Shown: positions 1-8,879 of the stretch, piece by piece
How positions within the stretch are numbered: position 1 is the stretch's first letter
How the letters are laid out: each line of letters starts with the position of its first letter
DNA from: Algoriphagus lutimaris
GTDB taxonomy: Bacteria; Bacteroidota; Bacteroidia; Cytophagales; Cyclobacteriaceae
DNA: 64,000 nt
Direction: 5' to 3'
NCBI RefSeq assembly: GCF_017051705.1
Contig: NZ_JAFIDJ010000002.1
Location: forward strand, 702,384-766,383
Notes under the pieces: model-generated
Seen by the model: only the letters and a program-made list of their open reading frames with translations
What the model was told of the DNA's origin: nothing
Databases searched by the model: none
Program-made: the position numbers and the translations under genes

Positions 1-176
1 CTACCTTCAATGTGGGAGCAGAATTAGGACAAATTTTTTTTGTCTTGGTGGTTTTGCAGATCATAAGATTCACACAATTTATTCTGCCATCAAAAAGTTG
101 GACCGAAAAACTTGTTCCTTATGCCATAAGCTCAAAGGCTGTATTCTGGTTGATCGAACGGATTACAGGATTTTAG
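1..176 (+). CDS. HupE/UreJ-like membrane protein, C-terminal fragment
   Basis: The gene is cut by the window edge. One frame stays open from base 3 to a TAG at 174-176 and reads TFNVGAELGQIFFVLVVL followed by a hydrophobic stretch and a short basic/aromatic tail. A 'FNxGxELGQ' motif near the C-terminus is typical of HupE/UreJ family membrane proteins, which are thought to move nickel/cobalt or to serve hydrogenase/urease maturation, although many Bacteroidota copies have no assigned role. About 57 residues are visible, with one partial and probably one further membrane segment. A second frame over the same bases is also open but reads as low-complexity Cys/Lys-rich sequence. The family call rests on this short motif only. 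Confidence 0.55.
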   Translation, partial: TFNVGAELGQIFFVLVVLQIIRFTQFILPSKSWTEKLVPYAISSKAVFWLIERITGF

Positions 177-331
177 AATAACTATGAACTTCCCCTCGAG
201 ATGTTGTAAAAAAATCAATGGAAGCATTAAAAGAATCTATCAGGAAATATAATTCGCATATAAAGACTGTTACCAGATAATCCCAACTTTGGAGAAGCAT
301 CAACCAATTGATAAACACGAACCCTGAAAAA

Positions 332-850
332 ATGGAGATCGAACTACTTAAAGGAGATATCACCCAACTAGCCGTAGATGCCATTGTCAATGCAGCAAAT
401 ACTTCCTTATTGGGTGGAGGAGGAGTGGATGGAGCAATTCACCAAGCTGGAGGACCCGAAATCCTAGCTGAATGTCAAAAAATCCCAGCTCAACAAGGAG
501 GATGTAAGGTCGGTGAAGCAGTGATTACGACTGCGGGAAATCTAAAAGCAAACTATGTCATTCACACCGTAGGACCGATTTGGAAGGGTGGTAAGTTCGG
601 AGAAGCAGAGCTATTGAAGAATTGCTATATCAACTCCCTGAAAATTGCCAGTGAACATGGGGTCAAATCCATTGCCTTCCCCAATATCAGCACAGGAGTC
701 TATGAATATCCATTGGAAGAAGCCGCGGAGATTGCCATAAAAGCAGTATCGGAAGCCAATTTCCCGGAAATAGAAATCCTCACCTTTGTATGTTTCAATC
801 AGGAAGACTATGAGCTCTATGACCAAAAACTGAATCAAATGCACAAATGA
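332..850 (+). CDS. Macro-domain ADP-ribose hydrolase
   Basis: A protein of 172 residues consisting of a single macro domain of the MacroD/YmdB type, which hydrolyses O-acetyl-ADP-ribose or removes ADP-ribose from proteins. Visible hallmarks are the ADP-ribose-binding loop [20 protein letters not shown] with the following AIH, and the second loop [11 protein letters not shown] that wraps the diphosphate. The Asp in GGVDGAIH corresponds to the residue usually held to be catalytic. The ATG at 332 was chosen because [11 protein letters not shown] is the normal family N-terminus. An in-frame TTG at 308 would add only eight unrelated residues. No signal peptide is present, so it is cytoplasmic. It stands alone, with 115 bases before the next gene. 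Confidence 0.9.
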   Translation: MEIELLKGDITQLAVDAIVNAANTSLLGGGGVDGAIHQAGGPEILAECQKIPAQQGGCKVGEAVITTAGNLKANYVIHTVGPIWKGGKFGEAELLKNCYINSLKIASEHGVKSIAFPNISTGVYEYPLEEAAEIAIKAVSEANFPEIEILTFVCFNQEDYELYDQKLNQMHK

Positions 851-965
851 TCCCCCTCTTTTAACTTTTCGTTCAAGTTAGCACTTTACCTTGTCAACTA
901 TACCAACCTCCAAAATTGAAGTTGATTGAATTCACTAACTTGTCATTGGTTCTTAATAACAAATA

Positions 966-1175
966 ATGAAACTCATCTTACAATCGACAATCACTTGCCC
1001 TGCTTGTGGACATCAAAAAGAAGAAACCATGCCTACCGATGCATGTCAATTCTTTTACGAATGTGAAAACTGTAAGAAAATTTTAAAACCTAAACAGGGT
1101 GACTGTTGTGTTTATTGCAGTTATGGAACAGTGAAATGTCCTCCGATTCAAAAAGGAACGAACTGCTGTGGATAA
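966..1175 (+). CDS. Small Cys-rich zinc-ribbon-like protein
   Basis: A 69-residue protein with ten cysteines. The N-terminal half has a CPACGH knuckle and a CENCKK knuckle, like a zinc ribbon. The C-terminal half carries the motif GDCCVYCSYGTVKCPP, which recurs in small uncharacterised bacterial proteins often annotated simply as GDCCVFCSYG-type hypotheticals. Paired CxxC elements suggest it binds zinc or another soft metal. No signal peptide or membrane segment is visible. It starts at an ATG preceded by an A/T-rich stretch and is monocistronic. The biochemical function is unknown. Confidence 0.75.
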   Translation: MKLILQSTITCPACGHQKEETMPTDACQFFYECENCKKILKPKQGDCCVYCSYGTVKCPPIQKGTNCCG

Positions 1176-1353
1176 TTTTGATTTGAATCAGTAATACTTA
1201 AAACTATATCCTCACCAAGCATTCTTAAAACACCCAAGCTTTCAATCTCTGAATCTTTGCTAAATTAGTACATCACTTGGCAAAACTTCATTCCGTTTTA
1301 TTAGCGATTTGAATGATAATCAGGTATTCCACTCTAAAACAGGTTGAATAATA

Positions 1354-2148
1354 GTGACCAAAGAATTGAAAATAGCAGGATCCATCAATTTTAACAAACG
1401 CTATTTGTCCAGGTATTTTCCAGTAATTTTTGGTATTCTTTCTGGCTTTTCGGTCTTCTATTTTCTGTATTTTTTTGAAGCTTATGGAATTCAAAAAGGA
1501 CTGTCTTACTCAGGCCATTCCCATCTATTTCGAAGCATCAGTTTCGGTGTGTTGACTTTTACCTATCTCACACTGTTCGAAACTTGGCTCAAGCCAAAAT
1601 GGGCAAAAGGTCGCTGGCTGAATCAAACCGCCTGGTATGTAGGTTTAGTGATGTTGGGCAGCCATCTCATCTTTATCCTATTCAATTATTTCTGGAATTG
1701 GCAAGAGTGGGATTTAATAGGCTATGGATTGATTATTAAAGAATTCCCTTTGATGATGGTACTCCCGCTATCCTTTTATTTGGTTCTAAATGCCATGACC
1801 AAACCAAAAGGGATCGACGCGGATTATTTACTATTCCAATCTGAAAATGGCAAAGACCTCTTAAAGGTGAAGTTGAGTGATTTTATGTTTGCAAACTCTT
1901 CTGATAACTACATCACCATTTTTTATCTGTCTCATAACCAAAGCAAGCAGCACTTGATCCGAAAACCCTTGAAGGTGCTGGAAGAAGAATTAAAAACCCA
2001 TTTAGAAATTGAGCGTGCCCACAGAAGTTATTTGGTCAATAGAAGGAATATTCAGGCTGTAAAGCAACTCAAAGGGAAAGTACATGTTGAAATAAATGGC
2101 CACAGTTTACCTGTATCCAAACAGTTTCAAACACACTTTCTCAACTGA
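1354..2148 (+). CDS. LytTR-type membrane transcriptional regulator
   Basis: A 264-residue protein with an N-terminal membrane part (about residues 20-150, four hydrophobic helices such as FPVIFGILSGFSVFYFLYFF and LVMLGSHLIFILFNYFW) and a C-terminal LytTR DNA-binding domain (about 165-262). The domain shows the typical FMFANSSDNYITIFYL beta-strand entry and the ERAHRSYLVNRRNI segment. LytTR domains bind DNA as a beta-fold, and fusions to four-helix membrane domains are common in Bacteroidota as one-component regulators. There is no in-frame ATG near the front, so a GTG start at 1354 is the most plausible. The gene ends 100 bases before the serine hydrolase gene on the same strand, which could be a target. 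The signal sensed is unknown. Confidence 0.8.
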   Translation: MTKELKIAGSINFNKRYLSRYFPVIFGILSGFSVFYFLYFFEAYGIQKGLSYSGHSHLFRSISFGVLTFTYLTLFETWLKPKWAKGRWLNQTAWYVGLVMLGSHLIFILFNYFWNWQEWDLIGYGLIIKEFPLMMVLPLSFYLVLNAMTKPKGIDADYLLFQSENGKDLLKVKLSDFMFANSSDNYITIFYLSHNQSKQHLIRKPLKVLEEELKTHLEIERAHRSYLVNRRNIQAVKQLKGKVHVEINGHSLPVSKQFQTHFLN

Positions 2149-2248
2149 TCCTTCGTTTCGTCCCTCCAGTAAATTTTTCATCCCAAAACGGCCAAATTAT
2201 TCGTCAAACAGCATTCTAGGCTTTCATATTTGTAAAAAACGAAAGTCC

Positions 2249-3403
2249 ATGAAGAACAATTTAATCCTGCTGTTTATAGGAATTTTCTTGAGTTTCTCAG
2301 TCGGCTGCCAATCAAAGAAAGAGGATGGCAAGGTGTCTTCTATGCCGGATCAAGCTCAAAAAATAGACTCACTGATCCAGGCACATTTTCAACAGAATCA
2401 ATTCCACGGGGGAGTAGTCATTACGGAAAAAGGAGAAACCCTCTACGAAAACTACCTGGGACTGGCAGATAGAACCTGGGGGATTCCCGTGGCGAATGAC
2501 ACCAAATTCGATATTGCCTCGGTTAACAAATCCATGATTGCTGCACTTGTTTTAAAAGGTGTAGAAGAAGGAAAGCTAAGCTTAGAGGATAAATTGGTGG
2601 ATTTGTTATCTTCATTTTCTTACCAGGGAAGTTTTCACCCTGACATTACCCTCCATCACCTTATGAGCCACAGTTCGGGATTACCAGATTATGATGGAGT
2701 AGCCAAAGAATTACAGGAAGATTTCTTTTTGCCTTTTAAGCGTTTGCGATTTACGAATGTGGGCTATGTTGATTTTATCAGTACCCTCAAGCCGATCAAT
2801 AGCCCAGGTCAACAATTTTACTACAGCAATTTTGCCTATCACCTCCTGGCTATCCTGTTGGAAGAAACTTATGATATGCCTTTTGCAGAACTGTTAAAGG
2901 AAAAACTGACTCGTCCTTTGGGACTAAAACATACAGTCTCTGAAAGTCAAAACGAAATCATCATCCCACAACTTGCCAGAGCATATAACTACCAAGAGCA
3001 GACAGGAAGCTGGCATGAGAATAGGTTCATTGACTTAAGCCTAGGAAGAAGAATATTTTCTACTCCCTCTGATCTAAACCGATGGGCCCATGTCATGGAT
3101 AATCCGGGATGGTTAACCGCAGAATCTTTGAACTTGATGCAGCAAAACCACCAAGCCACCATCGACCAAAACTTTAGCTATGGCTATGGATGGGTTGTCA
3201 TAGACCAAGAAAACAAAAGTAGGATGGTCGATTTGGGGATAAGCCAACCCTACATCATTCATGGGGGGAGTACGGAAGGGTACAAAGCCATGCTCATCAA
3301 TATCAATCATGGAGCATATGTCATCAGCTTCCTGAGTAATGTGGGAAGCAAGACCAATGAAATCCAACTCGCTAAAGCAATTGTAAACATTCTAATAAAC
3401 TAA
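2249..3403 (+). CDS. Class C beta-lactamase-fold serine hydrolase, lipoprotein
   Basis: A 384-residue predicted lipoprotein: signal peptide with lipobox ending FSVGC (Cys20). The mature part has the three penicillin-binding-fold motifs: SxxK as SVNK (Ser91, Lys94), YxN as YSN (192-194) and HGG (338-340) in place of KTG. This family (Beta-lactamase, PF00144) includes esterases, D-aminopeptidases and class C enzymes, so the substrate cannot be read from sequence. The ATG at 2249 was preferred over an upstream in-frame start that would lie inside the LytTR gene and would bury the lipobox. The next gene begins two bases after the stop, so the two form an operon. Confidence 0.85.
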   Translation: MKNNLILLFIGIFLSFSVGCQSKKEDGKVSSMPDQAQKIDSLIQAHFQQNQFHGGVVITEKGETLYENYLGLADRTWGIPVANDTKFDIASVNKSMIAALVLKGVEEGKLSLEDKLVDLLSSFSYQGSFHPDITLHHLMSHSSGLPDYDGVAKELQEDFFLPFKRLRFTNVGYVDFISTLKPINSPGQQFYYSNFAYHLLAILLEETYDMPFAELLKEKLTRPLGLKHTVSESQNEIIIPQLARAYNYQEQTGSWHENRFIDLSLGRRIFSTPSDLNRWAHVMDNPGWLTAESLNLMQQNHQATIDQNFSYGYGWVVIDQENKSRMVDLGISQPYIIHGGSTEGYKAMLININHGAYVISFLSNVGSKTNEIQLAKAIVNILIN

Positions 3404-3405
3404 AG

Positions 3406-4122
3406 ATGAAAAAAGAATTGAACTACCTCCTAGGATGTATCCTTTTACTCCTTTCTATCCCTGCTCAAGCCCAAAAAGAAAAGGTCTTAGGATTTTGGGA
3501 AGTTGAAAATGTAATGGTTGGGGAAGAAAACATGACGCCGGTGGCCAAATGGTTCAAAATAAACCAAGATGGAACCTATCAAGCAGGAAATGGATGGCTA
3601 CAAAATGGGGAGGGTCATTGGGATTTCGACGCGAAAACAAATAAGTATGCTGCTCAAGACAATTTAGATGTGGCGGATGATTTCGGGGCTTTTGACGTCT
3701 CATTTACGGGTGAAAAAATGATTTTCGAACGTGAAGAAGAAGGGATGCATGTAAAAGTGATATTAGTACCTATCGAAAAATTACCGATGTCACCTACAGA
3801 TTATTTGGAAGGAATTTGGGATTTGGTGGAAATCACAGAAAACGAGCAATCCATTTTAAACGAATTCGATGGAGAGGGAAAACATAAATTATTTATTCGT
3901 TGGGACAGGATCTACATTAATTTTTCTCCAGAAGGAAAAAGACTTTCAGGTTATTGGCATATCAATGGGCATAGGCCAGAAATCACCTTACTCCCCCATC
4001 AAGGAGATCAGGGCCCTGAAAGCTGGAAAATCGAAGTAGATGAAAAGAAATTAGTAATGACCGGGATCTCAGATAGCAATCGTGGCATTCAACGAAAATA
4101 CCAGAGGTTAAAAAGTTTTTAA
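3406..4122 (+). CDS. Secreted lipocalin-like protein (two repeats)
   Basis: A 238-residue protein with a clear Sec signal peptide (cleavage near PAQA-QKEK, about residue 22). The mature part seems to hold two related beta-rich halves, the first opening KVLGFWEVENV (about 24-125) and the second LEGIWDLVEI (about 135-235). Both are reminiscent of lipocalin-like/DUF4488-type folds common in Bacteroidota, where 'W' follows a Gly in the opening strand and the end has 'KxxxTGxxDxxRGxxRxYxR'. It starts two bases after the preceding serine hydrolase and is almost certainly co-transcribed with it. Ligand and role are unknown. The domain assignment is a pattern judgement. Confidence 0.65.
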   Translation: MKKELNYLLGCILLLLSIPAQAQKEKVLGFWEVENVMVGEENMTPVAKWFKINQDGTYQAGNGWLQNGEGHWDFDAKTNKYAAQDNLDVADDFGAFDVSFTGEKMIFEREEEGMHVKVILVPIEKLPMSPTDYLEGIWDLVEITENEQSILNEFDGEGKHKLFIRWDRIYINFSPEGKRLSGYWHINGHRPEITLLPHQGDQGPESWKIEVDEKKLVMTGISDSNRGIQRKYQRLKSF

Positions 4123-4496
4123 ACTTTCTGATAACTATCCTCCGTCTTCTACTAAAGTAGTATTTAATTTAGGAAATCAAAGCCTTTTAAATTGTGGATA
4201 AATAAGATATATACGCAATTGGTGAAAGGTAATTGGGTTTATACAAGTTGGAATCTATGTAAAATATTAGTTAATCGTATTTTAAGGTTATCAGAAATAG
4301 AAAACACCCCTGACGTCGCTAAATGCATTTTTCCTTTGAGTTGAACCTCAACTAGGGTGACTAAATTAAAACCTAAAACAAATTTTTAAACATCATCTTC
4401 AGATTCCCGTGAAAAGTTTTGATCCTATCTTGGATTAAAACCCAAGACAAAAAAGTCCATTATCTTAGGATAATTAAATCCCTCACCCCAAAAAGC
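4123..4496 (+). other. Intergenic region upstream of the esterase gene
   Basis: 374 bases with no gene-like frame. It is A/T rich and holds two weak hairpins only: AGTTGA/TCAACT near 4338-4353, and TCTTGG/CCAAGA near 4433-4445. A TTCCTTTG string near 4330 differs from the Bacteroidota -7 consensus TAnnTTTG at one fixed position. No convincing terminator follows the lipocalin-like gene. The promoter of the esterase gene presumably lies here, but I could not fix it. Confidence 0.4.
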
Positions 4497-5669
4497 ATGA
4501 GTAAAAATATCCTACTCCTTATTTTTTTCTTATCTGGAATTCAAATTATCAAAGCCCAAGAAACAAAAGAAATCTCCATCGGCACCGTTCACCAAATTCA
4601 CTCCGATCAGCTCAACGAGGATAGGGAATATTGGGTCAACTTACCCGAATCTTACCATGAAAAAGGCAGCTCTTACAAAAGATATCCACTTCTGATCCTG
4701 TTGGATGGAAATGCTCATTTTCGGTCCATCACGGGGATGGTAAACTATATGAGTTCGGGGTACAATGGAAATCGGGTCATTCCGGAAATGATCGTCGTAG
4801 CCATTCAGAATGTGGATCGAAGACGAGACTTTACTCCAGACAAAATCATCACGGTTCGAGAAAACACATCCGGAGGGGGAGAACAATTTTTAAGCTTTTT
4901 GGAAGAAGAACTGATTCCTGAGCTGGATGCAAACTACAGAACGGATTCCTATCGCATCCTATTCGGACACTCCTTGGGAGGCTTGCTGGCAACACATGCT
5001 TACATGAAAGAAAAAACGCTGTTTAATGCATTCATCGCCGTAGATCCAAGTTTTGGAACCTGGGATGCGGAAACCATGGACCAAAAACTCGAGGCAGTGA
5101 CCGATCAGTCTTATCAACGATACCTGTATCTAGCCACTGCAAACTGGGGCAAAAGGAATATTAGAAACCGAGATCGACATGTGAGGTTATATGAATCTTT
5201 ACATAGCAAAAGCCCCGCTGAATTCTTTGCTAAGTACGAGTATTTCGAACAAGAAAATCATGGTTCTGTCCCTCCGATTGCTTTTTATCAGGGTATCTCT
5301 TCCATGTTTGAGGGATATGGGATTTCTTACAGAGATATACAAAGCATGGATCAAATGCTTCAGCACTTTCAATTGATTTCCCAACGACTTTCCTATGATT
5401 TTCACCCTCCAGAATACTTGGTCAACCGAGTCGGTTACGGTTTCCTTCAAAGCAGAAATCCTGAAGAGCAAGTCAAGGCTTTGGAATTTTTTCTCTTAAA
5501 TACCCAAAACTACCCTGAATCTTACAATGCTTTTGACAGTCTGGGAGAAGCCTATGAAACCTTGGGTGATACAGAAAAGGCCATTGAGAGTTATCAGCAG
5601 TCCCTGAATCTCAATCCCACCCATGAACATGCCAAGAACAAGCTTGAAATTTTAAGTCAAGGCAATTAA
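4497..5669 (+). CDS. Secreted esterase (esterase D / IroE-like) with TPR tail
   Basis: A 390-residue protein. Residues 1-20 are a Sec signal peptide ending KA-QETK. Residues about 25-290 form an alpha/beta-hydrolase esterase domain of the esterase D family (PF00756). It has REYWVNLPESY at its start, LLILLDGN (66-72) and the nucleophile elbow GHSLGG with Ser159. The acid and His (ENHGSVPP) follow. Residues about 325-385 carry a tetratricopeptide repeat, ending with the typical GDTEKAIESYQQSLNLNP string. Relatives hydrolyse siderophore esters, feruloyl or acetyl esters, or S-formylglutathione, and the substrate cannot be chosen here. The ATG at 4497 places the signal peptide at the N-terminus, while an earlier in-frame start would bury it. 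Confidence 0.8.
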   Translation: MSKNILLLIFFLSGIQIIKAQETKEISIGTVHQIHSDQLNEDREYWVNLPESYHEKGSSYKRYPLLILLDGNAHFRSITGMVNYMSSGYNGNRVIPEMIVVAIQNVDRRRDFTPDKIITVRENTSGGGEQFLSFLEEELIPELDANYRTDSYRILFGHSLGGLLATHAYMKEKTLFNAFIAVDPSFGTWDAETMDQKLEAVTDQSYQRYLYLATANWGKRNIRNRDRHVRLYESLHSKSPAEFFAKYEYFEQENHGSVPPIAFYQGISSMFEGYGISYRDIQSMDQMLQHFQLISQRLSYDFHPPEYLVNRVGYGFLQSRNPEEQVKALEFFLLNTQNYPESYNAFDSLGEAYETLGDTEKAIESYQQSLNLNPTHEHAKNKLEILSQGN

Positions 5670-5726
5670 ACAAAGACTGTTTCTTCAAGCAAATTTCAAA
5701 TCTTATTAAGCTAGGAATAGACGAGT

Positions 5727-6905
5727 CTATTTCACAATCTTCCTGGGAATCGCCGAGGGCAACCTACTCAACATCTCATTATTCATAAGTTGAGTTACTT
5801 GAGTAAATGAGCTAATATTAATGGTATTGTTATTCTGTCTTCCAACTAACACCACTTCATCACCAACCTGAACACCCGGAATGTGGGACACATCCACCAT
5901 AAACAGATTCATATTGATCAATCCCACAATCTGAGCCTTTTTACCTTTAATCAGTACATGCCCTCGATTGGATTGGGCACGGGGATATCCGTTGGAATAG
6001 CCTAAGGGCATCACGGCCACTTTCATGTTTTGCGAAGCTTGGTAGGAAGTTCCATAGCCAATAAATTCGCCCGCATCCACATCTCTTACATCCATCACAT
6101 CAGTTTTCCAGGTAAAAATTCGTTTGAGTGCTCCATCTGATTGCTTCCCGATTTCCTGCAAATGGGAGTAATAAATATCTGGACTGGGCCAAAATCCATA
6201 CTGTGCTACTCCAATTCTCACCATGTCATACACGGTATCTTTGTAGGCCAAGGCGGCTGCAGAGCAAGCGATGTGTCGGATTTCAGGAAGCGTTTTCTTT
6301 TGTTGACATTGCTTGAGGAAACCTTTGAACCGTTCATGCTGAGCATTGATCTTGAAGAGATTTGAAAAATTCTCTGCTCCCCCAAAATGAGTACAAAGCC
6401 CCTTGAAGGCAATCTCCTCCGGATACTTCTTAAGGAAACTTAAAGTAGGAGCGAATTCCTTTTTGGTCATTCCGGTACGGTTGGCACCAGTTTCCACCTC
6501 AATATGCACTTTTGCTTGCTTTCCCACCTTTTTTGCCAACTCCAGCACCAGCGGTAGGCGCTCATAGTTGAACACATAAAATTCAATTTCATTCCGGATA
6601 GCCCATTCAATATCCTCATCATAGAGAATACCCATGATCATCACATCACTGACCTCTGATTTGGCTTCCAGAACTTCCTCCGCTTCAAAAGCTGAAGCAG
6701 TAGCAAAATGCCCTACTCCAGCTTTTTCGGCCATCTTTACAAAAGATCGAATGCCATGACCATAAGCATTCGCTTTGACCACAGAGGATATCCGAACACC
6801 CTCACCAACCTTTTTCCTGATGAAATTAATATTATTCGTTAGCGAGGATTGACTCAATTCTATTCTCGACGAATGTCTTACCATAATTTTGTTTGTTGAT
6901 TCCAT
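5727..6905 (-). CDS. alr: Alanine-racemase-like PLP enzyme
   Basis: A 392-residue fold-type III PLP enzyme. The N-terminal TIM barrel has the Schiff-base lysine in VVKANAYGHG (Lys44). Arg230 in VRIGVAQYG matches the Arg that contacts the PLP ring. The C-terminal beta domain has the opposite catalytic Tyr (Tyr284 in FIGYGTSYQ). The normally strict Met-Asp pair of the alanine racemase C-terminal motif is Met-Asn here (INMNLFMVDV, Asn333). It is the last gene of a minus-strand operon with a Cys/His/Asn-triad protein and an ATP-grasp ligase, and its start overlaps the gene before it by 28 bases. An ATG at 6884 is an alternative start. In many Bacteroidota the housekeeping racemase is fused to MurF, so this stand-alone copy may be specialised. 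Racemase fold: confident; substrate alanine: uncertain. Confidence 0.85.
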   Translation of the reverse strand: MESTNKIMVRHSSRIELSQSSLTNNINFIRKKVGEGVRISSVVKANAYGHGIRSFVKMAEKAGVGHFATASAFEAEEVLEAKSEVSDVMIMGILYDEDIEWAIRNEIEFYVFNYERLPLVLELAKKVGKQAKVHIEVETGANRTGMTKKEFAPTLSFLKKYPEEIAFKGLCTHFGGAENFSNLFKINAQHERFKGFLKQCQQKKTLPEIRHIACSAAALAYKDTVYDMVRIGVAQYGFWPSPDIYYSHLQEIGKQSDGALKRIFTWKTDVMDVRDVDAGEFIGYGTSYQASQNMKVAVMPLGYSNGYPRAQSNRGHVLIKGKKAQIVGLINMNLFMVDVSHIPGVQVGDEVVLVGRQNNNTINISSFTQVTQLMNNEMLSRLPSAIPRKIVK

Positions 6906-8866
6906 ACATACGATTTCCCCCAGCTTTCCCTACCCATTTTTTCCACCAGAATGAGCTCCTCTTGGGGCACCTCATTGAGCTTATTTCTCACATCCAAAGT
7001 ACTATAATGAAAGGCATAAACTCGCGCAGCAAAATGATGGAAAGGCAAGGATGATTCGCCCTGTTTTTCTCCTTGACCATGCACTGATGGCTTGATTCCC
7101 TGTCCCCAGTCCTGTCGGCCTTCGTTGTTTGGATTGAGAAAATAAGCCCGCAATTCACCGGCTTTGGTTTCATCAACCCTAAGAAGGGATACAGCGTGAA
7201 ACCCGATCATATCTCCCTTATTGCTCGTAATGAAAATTCCTACGGGGTTAGGGTAAACCATTTGTTGATTCCCATTGTAGTTAGGGTGAAAAGCCCCATA
7301 AAAGATTCGCAGGTAGCCTGGATAATCCATGATGGAATTGCTCAGATAATCGTAACAGGAAGCAAAGCCCACCTGAATCCACTGACCATACATCGCCGGA
7401 TTGACCCATTTGTGTGGGTCCTCCAGCCTTCCAGTGGATAGCCTCATCATTTCATTGTAAATCTTATCCAAGTGAGGAACCAATACCACAGAAACCACAT
7501 CCAAGTTGTAATCGAGCTGATCCACCAAGCCTTTCAATAGATTATTTGAAACCAAGTTTTGGTTTTCAAATCGCATGATCAGGTTGTTTTGGGTGGACAC
7601 GGTGATGATCATATCAATCAGTTTTGCAGGAGAATGCTGGCTCCACATACTGATTCCCCTCGCCGATTGGCAGGTAGGGTTATTCCCTTGACCTACCCCC
7701 AGCGGTTGTCCCAAAACCTTGATCGTGCCCCCAATCAAATATTGAAGAGCAGTAATCTCAGCATCTGGATCCGTTAAGGATTTCATGATCCTCTTCTCCA
7801 CTTGAGGATTTATTTTAATACGCCGAAGGTTTTCCAAGCCTATTCGAACAGCCCTTCTGGAAAATAGGTTTTTGCCCAACATCCTGGCCAAACCATAAAT
7901 GCATTGACAATTGTCCCAGCTTACTGTTTCCAAAATCAAGTTGGAGACCATCTCATGGAACTTCTCCCATTCGGCAATTCCCCGATCATTCAGGTCCAGA
8001 CAGATAGGAACCAAGTTTGGATTTTTCTCAACTATAAATCGCAGTAAGAGGGCATGATACCCACTCACCAATCCAGTGGCGTTCATATACTCCCCCATGG
8101 AAAGAGATTCCGATGCGAGTTCAGTTTCAGAGGCCTGATCTAAAAACTCTAGATATTCTTCTTTTCCTTCATGTAGTTTAGCTCCTTCGGATGGTGCGAA
8201 AAGCGCATCTATATAAATGCGAATCGCTTTATCTTTCTTAGTGGTACCTGAGGTATCAAACCTTCTGTTGACTAAGCTGATCAGTTCTCGAGCTTTTTGG
8301 GTCCGAATAGGTCGTTGCTCGCAAATCATCTGAACTTCATCTACCAACTTTCCATAGACCCCATTGAGGTCCATTTCAGACATGATAAAGCCAAAGAGAT
8401 TGAAGGCTTTTTTCAACTCCCGGTCCGACATCCGAACCCGGGTTTCCTCATTTGGCTCCCTTAGGGCAAATTCCAGATTATGCACAATGACTTCTTCTAG
8501 AAAGCTTTGCGCATCCTCTGCAGAAAGTAGCTCGTGGACATCCTCTCCTTTGGCATAACGAAGCATGCGCAGTTCGGATAGGGTTTCAAAACTAGAGGAG
8601 GGGTGCCCATATTTGAGCGTACCTTTCACTAAAAATGGCACCAGCTTATCAGGATCATTCCAGGAAGTCCCCTGAAAAAAGCCCGCTTGCTCCAGCTCGA
8701 CACTTTTGTGATAGAGGTAAGCAAGACCTGATCTTGTCAAACTCAAAATATCAATGTGGCTGGCTAACTTGGTAGCTTTCTCTTTCTTAGTGAGTGCTCC
8801 AGAGTCGATAAACTCCTGGAGACTTTGATCGAAATTATTAAATACCTTATCGGTCGTCAATCCCAT
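6878..8866 (-). CDS. Uncharacterised protein with possible Cys-His-Asn triad
   Basis: A 662-residue cytoplasmic protein (no signal peptide or membrane helix) that I cannot place in a named family. The first two thirds look mainly alpha-helical. The last third holds three blocks that together resemble a papain/transglutaminase-type active site: GNNPTCQSARGISMWSQ (Cys399), MIGFHAVSLLRVD (His557) and AYFLNPNNEGRQDWG (Asn578 or Asn580). Order and spacing Cys, His, Asn/Asp fit that fold. This is inference from motifs only. It lies between an ATP-grasp ligase (13-base gap upstream) and an alanine-racemase-like gene (28-base overlap downstream), so the three products probably act in one pathway, for example forming or trimming an amide or peptide product. 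Peptidase, amidase or acyl-transfer activity are all possible. Confidence 0.6.
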   Translation of the reverse strand: MGLTTDKVFNNFDQSLQEFIDSGALTKKEKATKLASHIDILSLTRSGLAYLYHKSVELEQAGFFQGTSWNDPDKLVPFLVKGTLKYGHPSSSFETLSELRMLRYAKGEDVHELLSAEDAQSFLEEVIVHNLEFALREPNEETRVRMSDRELKKAFNLFGFIMSEMDLNGVYGKLVDEVQMICEQRPIRTQKARELISLVNRRFDTSGTTKKDKAIRIYIDALFAPSEGAKLHEGKEEYLEFLDQASETELASESLSMGEYMNATGLVSGYHALLLRFIVEKNPNLVPICLDLNDRGIAEWEKFHEMVSNLILETVSWDNCQCIYGLARMLGKNLFSRRAVRIGLENLRRIKINPQVEKRIMKSLTDPDAEITALQYLIGGTIKVLGQPLGVGQGNNPTCQSARGISMWSQHSPAKLIDMIITVSTQNNLIMRFENQNLVSNNLLKGLVDQLDYNLDVVSVVLVPHLDKIYNEMMRLSTGRLEDPHKWVNPAMYGQWIQVGFASCYDYLSNSIMDYPGYLRIFYGAFHPNYNGNQQMVYPNPVGIFITSNKGDMIGFHAVSLLRVDETKAGELRAYFLNPNNEGRQDWGQGIKPSVHGQGEKQGESSLPFHHFAARVYAFHYSTLDVRNKLNEVPQEELILVEKMGRESWGKSYVWNQQTKLW

Positions 8867-8879
8867 TAATTACTTCAAA

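Noticed and set aside
2096-2248. Upstream in-frame extension of the first serine hydrolase
   Set aside because: It lies in the end of the LytTR gene and would bury the lipobox. ATG 2249 explains the signal peptide.
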